Origin: Catenulispora yoronensis
GTDB taxonomy: Bacteria; Actinomycetota; Actinomycetes; Streptomycetales; Catenulisporaceae
DNA: 64,000 nucleotides
NCBI RefSeq assembly: GCF_039531695.1
Contig: NZ_BAAAQN010000002.1
Span: forward strand, 273,277-337,276
Direction: 5' to 3'
Every line of letters starts with the position of its first letter. Within the stretch, counting starts at the first letter, position 1. A model generated the notes under the pieces. That model was not told the DNA's origin. It worked only from the letters and a program-made list of their open reading frames with translations, and searched no databases. A program made the position numbers and the translations under genes. Below, piece after piece: positions 61,711-64,000 of the stretch.

Positions 61711-62714
61711 GGCGTTGCGCCGTCTTCGGCACCGGGATGTGGGGCACGGCGATGAGCATCGTCCTGGCCGACGCGGGCAACGACGTCGTGATGGTCGGCC
61801 GCCGGCCCGACCAGGTCGCGGCGATCACCGCCGGCCACGAGAACCCCGACTACTTCCCGGGCGTGCGGCTGCCGGACGCGGTGCGCGCCACCACCGACCC
61901 GGCCGACGCCCTGGCCGGCGCCGAGTTCGCGTTCCTGAGCGTGCCGGCCCAGACGCTGCGCGCGAACCTCACCGCCTGGGGCGGCCGGATCGGCCCGGAC
62001 ACCGTGCTGGTGTCGCTGATGAAGGGCCTGGAGGTGGGCACCGCCAAGCGGATGACCGAGGTCATCCGCGAAGTCACCGGCTTCGGCCGGGAGCGCGTCG
62101 CGGTGCTGTCCGGCCCCAACCTGTCCCCGGAGATCGCCCGCCGCCAGCCCGCCGCCTCCGTGGTGGCCAGCCGCGACGAGGACGTGGCGCTGCGGCTCCA
62201 GACCGCGACCAACGGCCCCTACTTCCGCACCTACACCGTCGGCGACGTCACCGGCGTGGAGCTCGGCGGCGTGGTGAAGAACGTCATCGGCCTGGCCGTC
62301 GGCATCGCCGACGGCATGGGCCTGGGCGACAACACCAAGGCCACGCTGATCACCCGCGGCCTGGCCGAGACCGCCCGCCTCGGCGCGGCCCTGGGCGCCG
62401 ACCCCTACACCTTCGCCGGCCTGGCCGGCATGGGCGACCTGGTCGCCACCTGCGCCTCGCCGCTGTCCCGGAACCGGACCTTCGGCGTGTACCTCGGCCG
62501 CGGCCTGAGCCTGGAGCAGGCACAGGCGGAGGTGAAGCAGACCACCGAGGGCGTGAAGTCCTGCGAGGCGGTGCTGGAGCTGGCCGACCGGCACGGCGTG
62601 GAGATGCCGATCGCCGAGACCGTGGTGGCGATCGTGCACGACGGCCGCTCGCCGGCCGAGATGCTCAAGGAGCTGATGACCCGGCCGCTGAAGGCCGAGC
62701 GGCACGGCCAGTGA
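61707..62714 (+). CDS. gpsA: Glycerol-3-phosphate dehydrogenase (NAD(P)+)
   Basis: A 335-residue enzyme. The NAD-binding motif is VFGTGMWGTAMSIVLADAGN. The catalytic lysine lies in GGVVKNVIGLAVGIADGMGLG, and NTKATLITRGLAE is the substrate-binding segment. It reduces dihydroxyacetone phosphate to glycerol-3-phosphate for phospholipid synthesis, supplying PlsC-type acylations upstream. Its 3' end overlaps the convergent MFS gene by 50 bases. Confidence 0.95.
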   Translation: MRRCAVFGTGMWGTAMSIVLADAGNDVVMVGRRPDQVAAITAGHENPDYFPGVRLPDAVRATTDPADALAGAEFAFLSVPAQTLRANLTAWGGRIGPDTVLVSLMKGLEVGTAKRMTEVIREVTGFGRERVAVLSGPNLSPEIARRQPAASVVASRDEDVALRLQTATNGPYFRTYTVGDVTGVELGGVVKNVIGLAVGIADGMGLGDNTKATLITRGLAETARLGAALGADPYTFAGLAGMGDLVATCASPLSRNRTFGVYLGRGLSLEQAQAEVKQTTEGVKSCEAVLELADRHGVEMPIAETVVAIVHDGRSPAEMLKELMTRPLKAERHGQ

Positions 62715-63906
62715 CCGCCGCCCCGGGCCGGCAGCGCCCGGCCCACCCCGTCACCGCCGGCCCCAGCAGCCCGGCGGCGGCGAACCCGGCGGCCAGCACG
62801 AACCACCCGGGCGCGCCGAACCCCAGCACCAAAGCGGTCAGCGCGGCCGGCCCGGCCGCCGCGGCGGTGTCCAGGCCGAGCAGATTCAAGCCCTGATATT
62901 CCCCCTGCGCATGGTCCGGCGCCAGGCCGAACGCCAACGAGAACCCGGCGGCCAGCGCCCACACCCCGGCGGCCGAGACGATCGCCGCGCCCAGGAGCAG
63001 CACCGACGTCTGCGCCCAGCGCGGACCCGCGGCACTGCCGGCGAGCACCGCGCAGCCCGCGGCCGCCGCCAGCCCGGAGGCCCGCAGCGCCCGGCCGCCC
63101 TGCGCGGTGGTCTCCACCCGCCGCCCGATCGGCTGCATCAACACGATGCCGACCACGAAGTTCAAGCCGAAGACCGCGGCGGCCACCGAGGGCGGAACCT
63201 GCGTCCGCGCCGTGATCCACAGCGGAATCACCAACGCCGTCACCACCCCTTGCAGGCTCAGCAGGCCATTGAGAGCGGCGAACGCCGCGTACGGCCGGTC
63301 CGCCAGCGCCGCGAACCTCCGAGCCCCGGCCGGCCGGGGCAGCGGCGGGAACTCCGGAACCCGGAGCAGCAACAACGCACAGACCACATAGGTCGCCGCG
63401 TTCACCAGGATCAGCGTCACATAGGCGGCGCGCGTCCCGATCTGGATCGCGATCCCCGCCACCGGCGTCCCGAGCACCACCGCGATGCTCACGAACGTCC
63501 GCAGCTTCGCCCGGAACAGCGCCGGGCGCTCGCCGCCGACACGTCCGATGAGCGTGCCGCGCGCGGCGTTGTTCGCGGCGTCCGCGATCCGGTCGAGCGC
63601 CGCCACCACCGTGAACACCCACCACGAGTGCACGAACACGAACCCGGCCATCGTGACGGTCTGCACGAGCAGTGTCACCAGCTGCACCGCCCGCGGGCCG
63701 ACCCGGTCGGCCAGCATCCCGGCCGGCACCGACCCGATCAGGCCGGCGGTCCCCGCGATGGTGAGTCCGGTCCCCACCTGGCGCGCCGGGATGCCGACCA
63801 CCAGCGTGAAGTACAGCGCCGAGACCGCCACGAACATGCCGGTCCCCAACCGGTTCACGAAGCTGGACGCCACCAGGGCCCGCTGCGGCCCCGGCTCCGG
63901 CGTCAC
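62665..63906 (-). CDS. MFS transporter
   Basis: A 413-residue, twelve-helix facilitator from a GTG. The conserved loop 2-3 motif is PAGMLADRVGPRAVQ. Other segments are FVNRLGTGMFVAVSALYFTL, GVVTALVIPLWITA and ALTALVLGFGAPGWFVLAAG. No substrate can be assigned. The 3' end overlaps gpsA, and the start is divergent from the edge fragment. Confidence 0.82.
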   Translation of the reverse strand: MTPEPGPQRALVASSFVNRLGTGMFVAVSALYFTLVVGIPARQVGTGLTIAGTAGLIGSVPAGMLADRVGPRAVQLVTLLVQTVTMAGFVFVHSWWVFTVVAALDRIADAANNAARGTLIGRVGGERPALFRAKLRTFVSIAVVLGTPVAGIAIQIGTRAAYVTLILVNAATYVVCALLLLRVPEFPPLPRPAGARRFAALADRPYAAFAALNGLLSLQGVVTALVIPLWITARTQVPPSVAAAVFGLNFVVGIVLMQPIGRRVETTAQGGRALRASGLAAAAGCAVLAGSAAGPRWAQTSVLLLGAAIVSAAGVWALAAGFSLAFGLAPDHAQGEYQGLNLLGLDTAAAAGPAALTALVLGFGAPGWFVLAAGFAAAGLLGPAVTGWAGRCRPGAAVTGRAARPSAAGSSAP

Positions 63907-63956
63907 GCCGGCCCACCACGCGGCCAGCCGCCCGCCGCGCTGCCCGCCGGGCCGGG

Positions 63957-64000
63957 GTGGCGGGCGTGCTGCACGGCCTGGGAGCGGTGCAGCTGGACAC
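63957..64000 (+). CDS. Partial start of a winged-helix DNA-binding protein (cut by window edge)
   Basis: The forward strand reads GVAGVLHGLGAVQLDT to the window end. The pattern G-x-x-x-V-L-x-x-L-G-A-V-Q-L-D-T matches the start of actinobacterial winged-helix DNA-binding (YcaQ-like) proteins. Only about 15 residues are available. The start codon is uncertain: the GTG at 63957 is the only in-frame candidate seen nearby. Confidence 0.35.
   Translation, partial: MAGVLHGLGAVQLD

Overview
The window reads as one stretch of chromosome from a high-GC Gram-positive actinobacterium, probably a filamentous one near Streptomyces or Catenulispora. The grounds are pervasive G/C third positions, frequent GTG and some TTG starts, an HU protein with a Lys/Ala/Pro tail, F420 biosynthesis (cofC), an NdgR-leuCD block and futalosine-pathway menaquinone genes. 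No phage, insertion sequence, rRNA, tRNA or CRISPR array was seen. The species cannot be fixed from sequence alone.

Layout. 0-9.2 kb: MarC protein (cut by the left edge), DoxX protein, MetB-type enzyme, cold-shock protein, HAD phosphatase, sucrase/ferredoxin-like protein, HAAS-like membrane protein, helicase-associated protein and a double-HTH regulator. 9.3-10.8 kb: mqnD and mqnB. 10.9-17.7 kb: two MFS transporters, a DUF3027 protein, hemL and a histidine phosphatase. 17.8-22.1 kb: resA-ccdA-resB-resC for cytochrome c maturation. 22.2-25.1 kb: small or uncharacterised membrane and acidic proteins. 25.2-29.9 kb: mqnL, mqnP, a MazEF-type toxin-antitoxin pair, a LysE exporter and mqnM. 29.9-32.9 kb: repeat element copy 1, a DUF3291 protein, a 30-residue ORF, an Lrp regulator and a membrane protein. 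33.1-39.6 kb: mqnE, mqnA and mqnC with small companions. 39.6-40.3 kb: a two-gene chimeric pseudogene. 40.4-45.0 kb: an acyl-CoA ligase, then a four-gene cassette resembling a type VII secretion substrate module. 45.2-51.9 kb: a phosphodiesterase, mqnX, menG, a DMFase-like lipoprotein and a geranylgeranyl reductase. 51.9-57.3 kb: ZTP riboswitch-folD, a beta-propeller lipoprotein, and ndgR divergent from leuCD. 57.4-64 kb: HU, repeat copies 2 and 3, a cold-shock-like protein with cofC, plsC-gpsA, an MFS transporter and an edge fragment.

How the genes fit together. Nearly every step of menaquinone synthesis from chorismate is here: MqnA, MqnE, MqnX, MqnB, MqnC, MqnD, then tailoring by MqnP, MqnL/MqnM and MenG, and probably side-chain reduction by the geranylgeranyl reductase. 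Beside them lie haem supply (HemL) and cytochrome c maturation (ResA/CcdA/ResB/ResC), so much of the window serves the respiratory chain. The polyprenyl diphosphate synthase and NADH dehydrogenase genes are not in the window.

The least expected structures are three copies of a roughly 320-360-bp repeat built around a 68-bp-arm hairpin with a variable loop (two of them inverted around a minisatellite), and the four-gene type VII-like cassette whose first gene carries an early TTA codon. Short tandem repeats also recur directly after stop codons throughout the window.
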